Made by a program: the position numbers and the translations under genes. This document shows positions 23,993 through 32,716 of a stretch of DNA of 64,000 nt, one piece after another. A model generated the notes under the pieces. It worked only from the letters and a program-made list of their open reading frames with translations. It searched no databases and was not told where the DNA came from. Every line of letters starts with the position of its first letter. Position 1 is the first letter of the stretch. The stretch lies in the NCBI GenBank assembly GCA_934098515.1, contig CAKOOK010000001.1, positions 1 through 64,000 on the forward strand. The letters run 5' to 3'. Source of the DNA: an uncultured Bacilli bacterium (GTDB lineage Bacteria > Bacillota_I > Bacilli_A > RF39 > UBA660).

Positions 23993-25225
23993 TTAATTAT
24001 CAAAAAAGTACCCAAATACTTTTCCAAGTATCGAATCGTTTGTAACTTCTCTAGCACCATTAACTAGTGTATCTATATCATCATCAGTTATCATACAAAA
24101 TTCTTTATCTCTAAGTCTTAACTTACTATAAAAGTATAGAAGCATTCCGATGCATGTACTATACCCATTATATCTAGCACCAACATAATTAATCATTCCT
24201 AGTCTAGCTTTATTACCAAACTCTTCATGAATTACTAATGGTGCGTCTCTTAGTTCAGTCAATCCTCCTGTTACAATTATATAACTAATTTCTTTCTTTG
24301 TTAAGTGGTTAATTGTCTTTTTTGCAAGTTTTAGTACTTCCTTAAGCCTATTTGACACTAACTCACTTACATCTCTTTGACTAATTATTATATTTTCACC
24401 ATTTTTATTGGTTAATTTCATTTGTTCTTTATTACTAGCATTTTTCACACTTGCTAGAGCAAATTTTTCTTTAACCATCTTCGCATCACTACGTTTTAAG
24501 TTATATTTAAGGCCAATGTCTCTATCAAGTTCATATCCACCTAAGTTAAGAATCTCACTGTTTATTAGAATGCCTTTACTAAATATACCGACTGACGTAC
24601 TAGTATTACCTAAATTAATAAGGGCTCCTGTTTTACTATCAAGTGATGTATCAAAATTTGCATAATCTGCTAAGGCACCATGCATAATATCTACTACTTC
24701 GATACCTGCTTCACTTACGACTTTTATAAAATCGTAGATAAATCTTTTATCTGATGCTACTAGCATTGCTTTAACATATAAGTTTTCTCCTTTAAGTCCA
24801 AGTGGTGTTTTACTTTCTTCACTATCAACCCTAAACATAACAGGTATTGCTTGAATAAGTTCTTCATTTGCTGGAATATTACCACGGGCTGCACTTTTTA
24901 AAACATTAGTAATGTTATCACTTGTTACTTGGTAGTCTTCACTAGTAATTTCTTCTTTTCCTTCGGTATAATAAAAATCTGTATAAGTCACCGGAACGGA
25001 AAGGAGCACCTTTTTTATATTAAAGCCTAGTTTTTCACTACACTCATTAACAAGTTTTTTTATGCTAGAAATTAGTTCGTCTTTATCGCTTATAACATTA
25101 TTTTGATAACCTAAAGAATAAGTCTTCTCTGCACATAGAACATTTAGTTTACCGTGAATAAATTCACCACATACAAGTTTGATAGAATCTGATCCAATAT
25201 CCAAAGCTGAATAAATATTTCTCAT
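23993..25225 (-). CDS. ftsA: Cell division protein FtsA
   Basis: 410 residues. This actin-like protein tethers FtsZ to the membrane. Conserved parts are SALDIGSDSIKLV (phosphate 1), GALINLGNTSTSVGIFSKG (phosphate 2) and IIVTGGLTELRD (adenosine). The C-terminus SILGKVFGYFFDN is a short amphipathic membrane-targeting helix. It is the first gene of ftsA-ftsZ and divergent from murT. Confidence 0.95.
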   Translation of the reverse strand: MRNIYSALDIGSDSIKLVCGEFIHGKLNVLCAEKTYSLGYQNNVISDKDELISSIKKLVNECSEKLGFNIKKVLLSVPVTYTDFYYTEGKEEITSEDYQVTSDNITNVLKSAARGNIPANEELIQAIPVMFRVDSEESKTPLGLKGENLYVKAMLVASDKRFIYDFIKVVSEAGIEVVDIMHGALADYANFDTSLDSKTGALINLGNTSTSVGIFSKGILINSEILNLGGYELDRDIGLKYNLKRSDAKMVKEKFALASVKNASNKEQMKLTNKNGENIIISQRDVSELVSNRLKEVLKLAKKTINHLTKKEISYIIVTGGLTELRDAPLVIHEEFGNKARLGMINYVGARYNGYSTCIGMLLYFYSKLRLRDKEFCMITDDDIDTLVNGAREVTNDSILGKVFGYFFDN

Positions 25226-25294
25226 ATACTCACCTTACTTACCCTTTATATTTAAAATTATACTATAAAGTAGTGTACAATTCAAACAAATACT

Positions 25295-25322
25295 TTGTAA
25301 AAATAACAAATTATTGTATAAT
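25295..25322 (+). promoter_or_regulatory. Promoter of murT-gatD operon
   Basis: TTGTAA (25295-25300), 16-base spacer, TATAAT (25317-25322), 18 bases before the murT start. Confidence 0.55.
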
Positions 25323-25339
25323 TTAAGTGGTGATAAATA

Positions 25340-26683
25340 ATGAAAACAACAATTCAAATACTAACATGTAAACTAATTACAAATGTATGTAAACTATTTA
25401 AGAAAAATGGCACAGTCTATCCAGGAAGCATTGCTTTAAAGATGAATGGTAAAGTTCTTGAGAGTATTAAGTATCCAAAATATGTTATTGGAGTTACTGG
25501 TTCTTCTGGTAAAGGATCAACAACAAGTATGCTTGCACATATTCTAAAAGATAATGGATTAAATGTTGTCTGGAACTCATCTGGTTCAAATGTTTTAAAT
25601 GGAACTGCTACTCTAATCTTAAATAATACTAATGCTTTTACTCATAAACTAAAAGCCGATGTTCTTCTTCTAGAAATGGATGAATCTTATATTAAGAAGA
25701 CGTTTACTAAAAGTACACTTACTCATCTAGTTATTACAAATATTACAAGAGATCAGCCCGCAAGAAATGGCGAGCCAGAAATTATCTTAAATAAAATACT
25801 ATCTTCAATCGATGAAAATACTGAAGTAATTATTAATGCTGATGATCCGTTTGTAAATAGATTTTCATTCTTACATAAAGGCCCAGTATGTACATATGGA
25901 ATTAATAAAACACTATATGATTTAAAGAAACCAATAAGTAATAATGTCGATGCTGCATATTGTCCTATTTGTCATAAAAAGCTTAAGTATAGTACATATC
26001 ATTATGGACACCTAGGAGTATATTCTTGTCCTACTAAAGACTTCATAAGAAAGACAGATTTTACTGGAGAAGGACTAAACTTAGAAAATAAAGAAATGAT
26101 TATTAATGGTAACAAAGTTAAATTAAATAAAGATGTGTTCTTTGCTGCTTACTACACTCTAGCTGCTTACTCAGCTGCTTCTGAGATAGGACTAACCGAT
26201 AAACAAATAATGCACGCCTTAAATGAAAACACTCTAGAAAGTAAAAGACTTAAAACTTTAAAATTAGATAATCGTGAAGTAGATATGCTTGAATCTAAAA
26301 ATGAAAACAACCTAAGCTATGTTCAGTCACTAAATTATATTAATAATCATAAAGGACCTAAAACTATTATTATGGGCTTTGATAATGTAAGCCGTAGATA
26401 TAAATATAATGATATTTCATGGTTATATGATGTTGATTTTAAAATTCTTAATACTGATGAAATAGATAAAATATTCTGTATTGGTAGATTTAGATATGAC
26501 GTTGAAGCAAGATTACTACTTGAAGGCGTTCCAAAAGACAAAATCTTTATGGTAGATAACATTAATTTAATAATAAAATATTTAAGAGAAAACTCTGATG
26601 GCACAATATTTACAATGGTATGCTTTGATATGACTGAGGTGTTGAAAAAACTATTTAAGGAGGCAAATACTTATGAAGGTTAA
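25340..26683 (+). CDS. murT: Lipid II isoglutaminyl synthase, Mur-ligase-like subunit MurT
   Basis: 447 residues. With GatD it amidates the alpha-carboxyl of D-Glu in the peptidoglycan stem. The nucleotide loop GVTGSSGKGSTTSML is near residue 54. The Mur-ligase central domain includes VITNITRDQ and INADDPF. A Cys4 zinc ribbon (CPICHKKL ... YSCP) sits at ~residues 212-235, and a C-terminal DUF1727 domain follows. It overlaps the gatD start by 11 bases. Its partner lacks glutaminase residues, so the nitrogen source here is uncertain. Confidence 0.93.
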   Translation: MKTTIQILTCKLITNVCKLFKKNGTVYPGSIALKMNGKVLESIKYPKYVIGVTGSSGKGSTTSMLAHILKDNGLNVVWNSSGSNVLNGTATLILNNTNAFTHKLKADVLLLEMDESYIKKTFTKSTLTHLVITNITRDQPARNGEPEIILNKILSSIDENTEVIINADDPFVNRFSFLHKGPVCTYGINKTLYDLKKPISNNVDAAYCPICHKKLKYSTYHYGHLGVYSCPTKDFIRKTDFTGEGLNLENKEMIINGNKVKLNKDVFFAAYYTLAAYSAASEIGLTDKQIMHALNENTLESKRLKTLKLDNREVDMLESKNENNLSYVQSLNYINNHKGPKTIIMGFDNVSRRYKYNDISWLYDVDFKILNTDEIDKIFCIGRFRYDVEARLLLEGVPKDKIFMVDNINLIIKYLRENSDGTIFTMVCFDMTEVLKKLFKEANTYEG

Positions 26684-27380
26684 GATTGCTCATTTATATT
26701 ATGATTTAATGAATCTTTATGGGGAACAAGGTAATATTATTGCTCTAAAAGAATCACTTAAAAATCAAAATATTGAAACTGAAATAGACCTACTATCAAT
26801 TGGTGATGATATTAATTTTAAAGATTATGATATTTTCTATATTGGTACAGGATCAAAAGAAAGTTTACTTCTAACTTTAGAAGATATTAAGAAATATACT
26901 AAAGATATTAAAAACGCTATTAAAGGTGGAAAAGTATTTATATCAACTGGTAACTCACATGAATTATTTGGTAAGTCGTTAACTTATAATAGCACTGAAT
27001 ATGAAGGCTTAAACATATTTCCTTATTACTCAAGGGAAGCAAATGAAAGAATAACTGGTGAATGCACTATGCACTATGATAATCTAGAAGATAACATTAT
27101 AGGTTTTCAAAATCGTGCATCTCTTATTCAAATAGATAATAATCATTTATTTACTTTAATTAAGGGAGATGCCGATAATAAAAAGAGTACCTATGAAGGT
27201 TATACTGAAAATAACTTCTATGGTACATATCTAATAGGTCCCCTACTTATTAGAAATCCACACCTAACAGACTACATAGTAAAAAAACTTCTAGAAGAAA
27301 AAGGTATGAAATTCCATGAAGATAAAGACACCCCATTATATAGAGCATACCTAGAATATAACAAAAACTTTCCAAACTAA
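26673..27380 (+). CDS. GatD-like glutamine amidotransferase subunit, catalytic residues lost
   Basis: 235 residues, aligning along its length with GatD: IAHLYYDLMNLYGEQGNIIAL near the start, DIFYIGTGSKESL, and GTYLIGPLLIRNPHLTDYIV near the end. In active GatD the nucleophile lies in ICGGYQFLG and the His in GTYLHGP. Here these read STGNSHELFG and GTYLIGP, so both the cysteine and the histidine are gone. The protein probably keeps a structural or regulatory role with MurT but should not hydrolyse glutamine. Start chosen at the ATG after AAGGAGG, inside the murT end. Confidence 0.85.
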   Translation: MKVKIAHLYYDLMNLYGEQGNIIALKESLKNQNIETEIDLLSIGDDINFKDYDIFYIGTGSKESLLLTLEDIKKYTKDIKNAIKGGKVFISTGNSHELFGKSLTYNSTEYEGLNIFPYYSREANERITGECTMHYDNLEDNIIGFQNRASLIQIDNNHLFTLIKGDADNKKSTYEGYTENNFYGTYLIGPLLIRNPHLTDYIVKKLLEEKGMKFHEDKDTPLYRAYLEYNKNFPN

Positions 27381-27407
27381 AAACGTTCTAAATTGAACGT
27401 TTTTTTA
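27381..27407 (+). terminator. Terminator of murT-gatD operon
   Basis: AAACGTTC-taaatt-GAACGTTT followed by a T-run. Confidence 0.85.
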
Positions 27408-29033
27408 TTAAGAAATTAAAGTCACTTTGGCGTATCCATGTCCAGAATGGCCAGTTTCACTTGTACCAGTTGGTGAGGTAAATGAAGTACTACCATTAAC
27501 TGTTGAAGCATTTGATAAATAATATGTACTTGTTAATAAACAACCAGATGGGCAACTAGAAGCAGTAGAAGATGTATAAATATATCCAGAACCACCACCG
27601 CCGCCACGGTCATCATCACCAGAACCATCAGGAACATTACCAGAGCCACCATACCAGCCGCCGCCGCCAGCGCCACCGTATCCACTACTTAAGTAAACGC
27701 CACCGCCACCAAAGCCAAAGCCACCGCCATAATTAGCTAGAGTATTTGAGTTTAAACCAGTAGTAGCTTGAGTAGTTACTGTGTATGATGCTGAATATCC
27801 AGAATATGTTTGCGTACCACCTTTACCACCATAATTATCTACTGAAGTATAGTTTTCATCACTTGAACCACCAGCGGTTCCACCTCCATACATTCCTGTT
27901 CTACCAGTAGCTCCATCTGAACCACCTCCACCAGCAACAATGACTCTAGCATAAAGCGAATCATTATTAATTCTAATATCTGTAGCACCGCCACCGCCAT
28001 AGTATTTATAACGATAACCCCCGCCATTAAAGCCACCAGCACATATAGTAGAACCACATCCAGAAGTTCCACTTCCACCAGCACCACCTACGTAAATATA
28101 TAATTTATCTCCAACTTTTAGTGAAACAGTTCCTTCTGAATAGCCACCCTTTCCACCTTTGCTTGCTTGAGATCTATATCCTCCTTGAGCACCCCAAACT
28201 TGAAGTTTATAAGTACCGGCCTTCGCAACTGTAAACGTCTGAACACTACCATTAGAACCAGTAGTACCGTTATAAGCAAATTCTTTATTAACAACAACGT
28301 TGAAGTTTACATTGCACACTGTTCTACCAGTATCAACGCCCGTTATATTTACATTCCACTTTGAGCCATCCCATGATGCACTGCCACTAGCATTACTTGT
28401 TCCACCACCATCTATTTGGCAAGAAACTGATGAAGTATATTCAGAAGTAGTTGGAAAGGCATCCTTTTTTGCTCCATCAATGTATGAATAAACAGTTAAA
28501 TCATCTTCATTGTATGGACCAGTAACCTTCTTTTCTAAATTAAGTGTATTATGGGTAAAGCCTGCATTCATTTTAAGTCTAATATATACATCACTAGATG
28601 CTGTATTTGTAATAACAACTCTTATATTAACAGTACCGGTTGCAGTAATTGTACCAGTATAAGCATCAGTAGTTCTTGAAGAATACTGAACAGTTAATGT
28701 GCTTGGTTTTGTTATCGTTGATGAACAAGTTGAATCAGAGCATACATCATAACTAAGTTCATATTTACTAGACCTATCATTAGTTGCGGTAAATGTTGTA
28801 TTAACTTTAGTTAAACCATTTTTGTTAGCTTTGATAATTGTTCCACTAGTACCATTTAACTTAACAGAATAAGTCATATTTTTAACGTTTAAGTTTGCAG
28901 CTACTCCACCTGCATTACTAGTAAATGCACTAAAGGCTATATTTAATGCTAAACAAAATAATACCAAAACAAAGGAAACCAAAAGATATCTGGCTCTTTT
29001 ATTTTGAAGGACTTTAACGATTTTATTTTTCAA
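27408..29033 (-). CDS. Surface protein with ALK-type glycine-rich domain
   Basis: 541 residues. A basic head and one membrane helix (~14-34) come first, then a beta-rich external part (~40-270). From residue ~280 a glycine-rich domain opens with FTVAKAGTYKLQVWGAQGG, followed by runs such as GGGGATDIRI and VIVAGGGGSDG. These match the glycine-rich domain also found in animal ALK receptors (PF12810 type). It ends GHSGHGYAKVTLIS. Locally the DNA is GC-richer because of Gly codons, which is not by itself a sign of transfer. It is probably an adhesin or envelope protein; its function is not known. Confidence 0.75.
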   Translation of the reverse strand: MKNKIVKVLQNKRARYLLVSFVLVLFCLALNIAFSAFTSNAGGVAANLNVKNMTYSVKLNGTSGTIIKANKNGLTKVNTTFTATNDRSSKYELSYDVCSDSTCSSTITKPSTLTVQYSSRTTDAYTGTITATGTVNIRVVITNTASSDVYIRLKMNAGFTHNTLNLEKKVTGPYNEDDLTVYSYIDGAKKDAFPTTSEYTSSVSCQIDGGGTSNASGSASWDGSKWNVNITGVDTGRTVCNVNFNVVVNKEFAYNGTTGSNGSVQTFTVAKAGTYKLQVWGAQGGYRSQASKGGKGGYSEGTVSLKVGDKLYIYVGGAGGSGTSGCGSTICAGGFNGGGYRYKYYGGGGATDIRINNDSLYARVIVAGGGGSDGATGRTGMYGGGTAGGSSDENYTSVDNYGGKGGTQTYSGYSASYTVTTQATTGLNSNTLANYGGGFGFGGGGVYLSSGYGGAGGGGWYGGSGNVPDGSGDDDRGGGGGSGYIYTSSTASSCPSGCLLTSTYYLSNASTVNGSTSFTSPTGTSETGHSGHGYAKVTLIS

Positions 29034-29124
29034 AAAATCACCCTCTATTCTATTTAATTATAAAATATTTACGTACATTATTCAAGAACAAAACTATGTT
29101 TTTTCAAAATAAAAGAAGAAACAT

Positions 29125-30678
29125 TTATTTTGCTTCTTCTTGCGCTCTTGTTTCTCTAACAACAGTAATTTTAATTGTTCCTGGATATTGCATTTCTGCT
29201 TCAATCTTATCTTTCATTTCTCGAGCAATCTTAAATGATGTTAAATCATCAACCTCTTCAGGTTTAACAATAACTCTAACCTCACGTCCGGCTTGCATAG
29301 CATAAGTTTTTTCAACGCCATCAAAACTATTTCCAATAGCTTCAAGTTGTTCTAATCTCTTAATATAGTTTTCCATAGTGTCATTTCTAGCACCAGGTCT
29401 TGCAGCAGATAAGGTGTCTGCAATTGCAACTATAACACTTATTACATTAGTTGCTTCGGTATCACCGTGATGAGATGCTATGGCATTTTGAATTACTTCA
29501 TTTTCCTTATATTTCTTAGCAATATCTAAGCCAATTTCAACATGAGATCCTTCTACTTCAAAGTCGATTGCTTTACCAATATCATGTAATAATCCGGCTC
29601 TTCTAGCTAATGTTACATTCTCGCCTAACTCTCCAGCAATAATACCAGATAAATAAGCAACTTCTTTAGAATGTTGTAAAGCATTTTGACCATAACTAGT
29701 TCTAAAATTTAACTTACCAATTAAGTTAACAAGTTCTGGGTCGATCTTTGTAAGACCTAACTCATAAACAGCTTCGTTACCAATCTCTGTAACTCTAGCG
29801 TTCATATCACGACAAGTTTTGTCATAAATTTCTTCAATTCTTGTAGGATGAATTCTGCCATCCTTAATTAAAGTCTCAATTGCTTGTTTAGCTATTTCTC
29901 TTCTAAATGGGTCAAACGAAGAAATAACAATGGCTTCTGGTGTATCATCAATAATTAAATCAACTCCAGTAACTGCTTCAATCGTACGAATATTTCTTCC
30001 TTCTCTACCAATTAATCTACCCTTCATTTCATCATTTGGTAAATCAATTGTAGATACTGTTTGAATAGTCGTTACATCATTAGCATACTTCTCCATTGAA
30101 TTTACAAGTAAATTCTTAGCTTTCTTATCAACTTCTAACTTAGCCTCAGCCTCTTTATCTTTAATAAATTCGGCAATCTCTCTAGCCATTGAAGTTTCAA
30201 CACGCTCCATGATCATATCATGGGCTTTCTCTCTAGAAAAATTAGCAATCTTTTCTAACTTTTCCATTTCTTCCTTTAAAAGTTCATCCATCTTTAATTC
30301 TTTTTCTTGTAATGCCTTACCAGCAGCAGTTAAATTATTATCTTTAATTTCAAGCAAATTATCTCTATTTTGTAGTAATTCTTCTCTTTTGTCTAAAGAT
30401 TTTTCTCTTTGTAGTAATCTTTCTTCACTACTTTGAATCTCTGCTTTTTTTTCTTTAACTTCACGATCAGTTTCTTGTTTTAATTTAAAAGATTCTTCTT
30501 TTAGTTCAAGAATACTGTCTCTTTTAGCTTTATCTGCTTCTTTCTTAGCGTCATTAATAATTTTTTCTGCTTTTTTTCCAGCACCAGCACCAGTTAAGAT
30601 AATAATTGCATAAATGGTGCCACCACCTAAAACAAGTCCAATAAAAAGAGTTAAAATGGAAGCTGCATTAAAATCCAT
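29125..30678 (-). CDS. rny: Ribonuclease Y
   Basis: 517 residues from the ATG at 30676-30678, which has GGAGG 5 bases upstream. The ATG at 30690 lies upstream of that site. A membrane helix (~5-30) is followed by a long coiled coil (~30-190) rich in Lys/Glu. A KH domain (~210-270, GRLIGREGRNIRTIEAVTGVD) and an HD domain (LLHDIGKAIDFE, HHGDTEA) follow. It is a membrane-bound endoribonuclease that starts mRNA decay. Confidence 0.96.
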   Translation of the reverse strand: MDFNAASILTLFIGLVLGGGTIYAIIILTGAGAGKKAEKIINDAKKEADKAKRDSILELKEESFKLKQETDREVKEKKAEIQSSEERLLQREKSLDKREELLQNRDNLLEIKDNNLTAAGKALQEKELKMDELLKEEMEKLEKIANFSREKAHDMIMERVETSMAREIAEFIKDKEAEAKLEVDKKAKNLLVNSMEKYANDVTTIQTVSTIDLPNDEMKGRLIGREGRNIRTIEAVTGVDLIIDDTPEAIVISSFDPFRREIAKQAIETLIKDGRIHPTRIEEIYDKTCRDMNARVTEIGNEAVYELGLTKIDPELVNLIGKLNFRTSYGQNALQHSKEVAYLSGIIAGELGENVTLARRAGLLHDIGKAIDFEVEGSHVEIGLDIAKKYKENEVIQNAIASHHGDTEATNVISVIVAIADTLSAARPGARNDTMENYIKRLEQLEAIGNSFDGVEKTYAMQAGREVRVIVKPEEVDDLTSFKIAREMKDKIEAEMQYPGTIKITVVRETRAQEEAK

Positions 30679-30761
30679 AATGTCCTCCATATCTATATAG
30701 AATATAATTTCTTATTACAATCTACAATTCAATTATAAAATTTTTTACTTATAAAAGCAAG

Positions 30762-30787
30762 AAAAAAGTAAGCACTCACGTCTTACT
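30762..30787 (-). terminator. Terminator of rodZ-pgsA
   Basis: AGTAAG-acgtgagtg-CTTACT plus six T on the minus strand, overlapping the pgsA stop. Confidence 0.7.
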
Positions 30788-31373
30788 GTTTAATACAATC
30801 TTTATATGCTACAAAATATTGGATGCCAGAGTATATTGATAAAAGTGTAGCTACTATGACTAAATAATAACCTAAATTAAATCCAACTAAGCTAAATGGA
30901 ATATCTGAAAAGAATACAAATGATACACCAGTCATCATACAAATAGTTTTAAGTTTACCCCAAATGCTTGCACCAACTGCGCCTTTTTTAGATCCAGCGA
31001 TCATCTTAATACAATCTACTGCTGTATCTCTAGTAATAACTATAACGGGTATTACTACAGGAATAACTCCATCACATGCAAGAGCAATTAAGACACCATT
31101 AACTAAAATCTTATCGGCAATTGCATCTAATACTTTACCTAAATCTGTAACAAGTCCTCTCTTACGAGCTATGTTACCATCTAGAAAGTCAGTTACACTT
31201 GCGATAATAAATAACACGCCACAAATAATATACTTTAAACTTATTGTAACTTTTCCGGCAATTAAATACTCTGGAAAAACAACTCCAATTTCATAAAAGG
31301 GAAAAACCATTAAAATCAATACTATAACAGATAAAATAATTCTTCCTAATGTAATTTTATTTGGTAAATTCAT
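30783..31373 (-). CDS. pgsA: CDP-diacylglycerol-glycerol-3-phosphate 3-phosphatidyltransferase
   Basis: 196 residues with about five membrane helices. It makes phosphatidylglycerol phosphate. The CDP-alcohol phosphotransferase motif is seen as DFLDGNIARKRGLVTDLGKV with LDAIADKI after it, including all three aspartates. It lies 8 bases downstream of the rodZ-like gene, the same order as in Bacillus. Confidence 0.95.
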   Translation of the reverse strand: MNLPNKITLGRIILSVIVLILMVFPFYEIGVVFPEYLIAGKVTISLKYIICGVLFIIASVTDFLDGNIARKRGLVTDLGKVLDAIADKILVNGVLIALACDGVIPVVIPVIVITRDTAVDCIKMIAGSKKGAVGASIWGKLKTICMMTGVSFVFFSDIPFSLVGFNLGYYLVIVATLLSIYSGIQYFVAYKDCIKQ

Positions 31374-31381
31374 AATTCCTC

Positions 31382-31867
31382 CTACTTATTAAAATAACCA
31401 GCAATATTTGCTCCAGTACTTCCAACAGTAATCTGTTTAATACTCCAAATAATTGCTATTATAACTAAAACTGTAATTAAAATCAGCATAAAAATAAACT
31501 GTTTATTACTTTTAATTGGTGCTGTTTTTGTATAAGGAGAAGCAATTCTATTACTTTCACTTTCTTCTTTTTCTTTTTCTTTAACAGCTTTTTCAATTTC
31601 TTCCATCGGTATCTTACTAGTCTTTTCAAACATATATTCATTAAATTCATCTATAACATCTTCATAATCGATGCCAAGATATTTAGCGTAACTTTCTAAA
31701 TAATCTTTTAAAAGAAATATATCTTTAAAAGAACCAATATTACCGTCTTCAATTTGTTCTAAACTAAGAACAGGTATCTCCAAATCCTTACTAACTTCAT
31801 CTAAAGTTAGCCCTGACATTTCCCTAGTACTCTTAAGTACCTCGCTTATATCGTTAATGTCGGTCAA
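31382..31867 (-). CDS. RodZ-like helix-turn-helix membrane protein
   Basis: 161 residues. The N-terminal helix-turn-helix (~8-75: LKSTREMSGLTLDEVSKDLEI, LKDYLESYAKYLGID) links to MreB in RodZ. A charged linker with KEKEKEE and one membrane helix (~123-145) follow, and only ~15 residues lie outside. The large C-terminal beta domain of full RodZ is absent. It precedes pgsA as in Bacillus (ymfM-pgsA). It is a probable cell-shape factor. Confidence 0.8.
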   Translation of the reverse strand: MTDINDISEVLKSTREMSGLTLDEVSKDLEIPVLSLEQIEDGNIGSFKDIFLLKDYLESYAKYLGIDYEDVIDEFNEYMFEKTSKIPMEEIEKAVKEKEKEESESNRIASPYTKTAPIKSNKQFIFMLILITVLVIIAIIWSIKQITVGSTGANIAGYFNK

Positions 31868-31887
31868 CTCCTAACTAATAAATAATA

Positions 31888-32231
31888 AATATTTAATAAG
31901 CCATGTTCTGTACCTTAAAAAAGGTGGCAAACATTTATCTTGCCTAAGCACCCTCTAATCGTTTCATTTCACTATAGAAAGCTCCCCTACCAAAATTTGG
32001 GTTTCTCACTCACGGGGTTTACCACGTTCCACTCTACTCGTTTCCAAGTAGACTCGTCTCTTTGGCACTTTTATATCTAATTTAGTCATAGTTACCCTTA
32101 GACTATTTCGAAGCCGTTAGCATAAGCTACCTAAGGTTATTTTTTCCCTTAGCGTGAACATTAAAGTCATCTCAGACTTTGTGAGCATGGACTTTCCTCT
32201 ACATTATTAAATGCAGCGTTTGCCTAAAATA
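31888..32231 (-). ncRNA. rnpB: RNase P RNA, Bacillus type B
   Basis: On the minus strand the 5' side has GCTGCATTT..ATGTAGAGGAAAGTCCATGCTC, and the 3' side ends with ACAGAACATGGCTTA, the universal RNase P RNA signatures. The P1 helix could pair AATATTT near 32230 with AAATATT near 31888. The segment between (~340 nt) is the right size, and adjacency to gpsB is as in Bacillus. Ends are approximate. Confidence 0.93.
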
Positions 32232-32549
32232 TTAATTATCTTTACCATATACAATTTTTTCTAAATTGGATAATCTTCTAAGAACATCAACATTAGCATT
32301 CGCACCCTCACTACTAGCACTAATTGCACTTTTAAGTTTACGATACTCCATTTGAAGTTTCTTATTATCTTCAATCAAATCAAGATTATCCTTCTCTAAC
32401 TTTTTAATTGTACGTAAGAACTCTGTATAATCGCGAATAACCATATCAAGAAATTTATCAACTTCTTGCATACGATAACCTCTAGCATCAATCTTAAATT
32501 CTTTATTTAGAATCTCTTCTGGTGTTAAAAATAGTTTATCATCAATCAT
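32232..32549 (-). CDS. gpsB: Cell division protein GpsB (DivIVA family)
   Basis: 105 residues from the ATG at 32547-32549 (AAGAAGG upstream). The longer frame to 32603 adds unrelated residues. The DivIVA N-terminal domain is clear: LTPEEILNKEFKIDARGYRMQEVDKFLDMVIRDY. A coiled coil and a short C-terminal helix (VDVLRRLSNLEKIVYG) follow. GpsB coordinates wall synthesis between division and elongation. It lies immediately upstream of rnpB. Confidence 0.92.
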   Translation of the reverse strand: MIDDKLFLTPEEILNKEFKIDARGYRMQEVDKFLDMVIRDYTEFLRTIKKLEKDNLDLIEDNKKLQMEYRKLKSAISASSEGANANVDVLRRLSNLEKIVYGKDN

Positions 32550-32716
32550 ACAAACCAACCTTCTTACAAACAATATTTTATTATTACTTATCTCTTTTGT
32601 CAAGTAACATTACATCTCTCATGACTAAATAAAATTTAAAATATCTGCAATCATCCATCATTTCATTAAATATATTATTCACCTTATCACCAAGGCTATT
32701 TTAGCATAATCTAGTG

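Noticed and set aside
27839..28087. Minus-strand open frame rich in Val/Leu/Glu
   Set aside because: It is a frame-shifted reading of the Gly-rich codons of the 27.4-29.0 kb gene.
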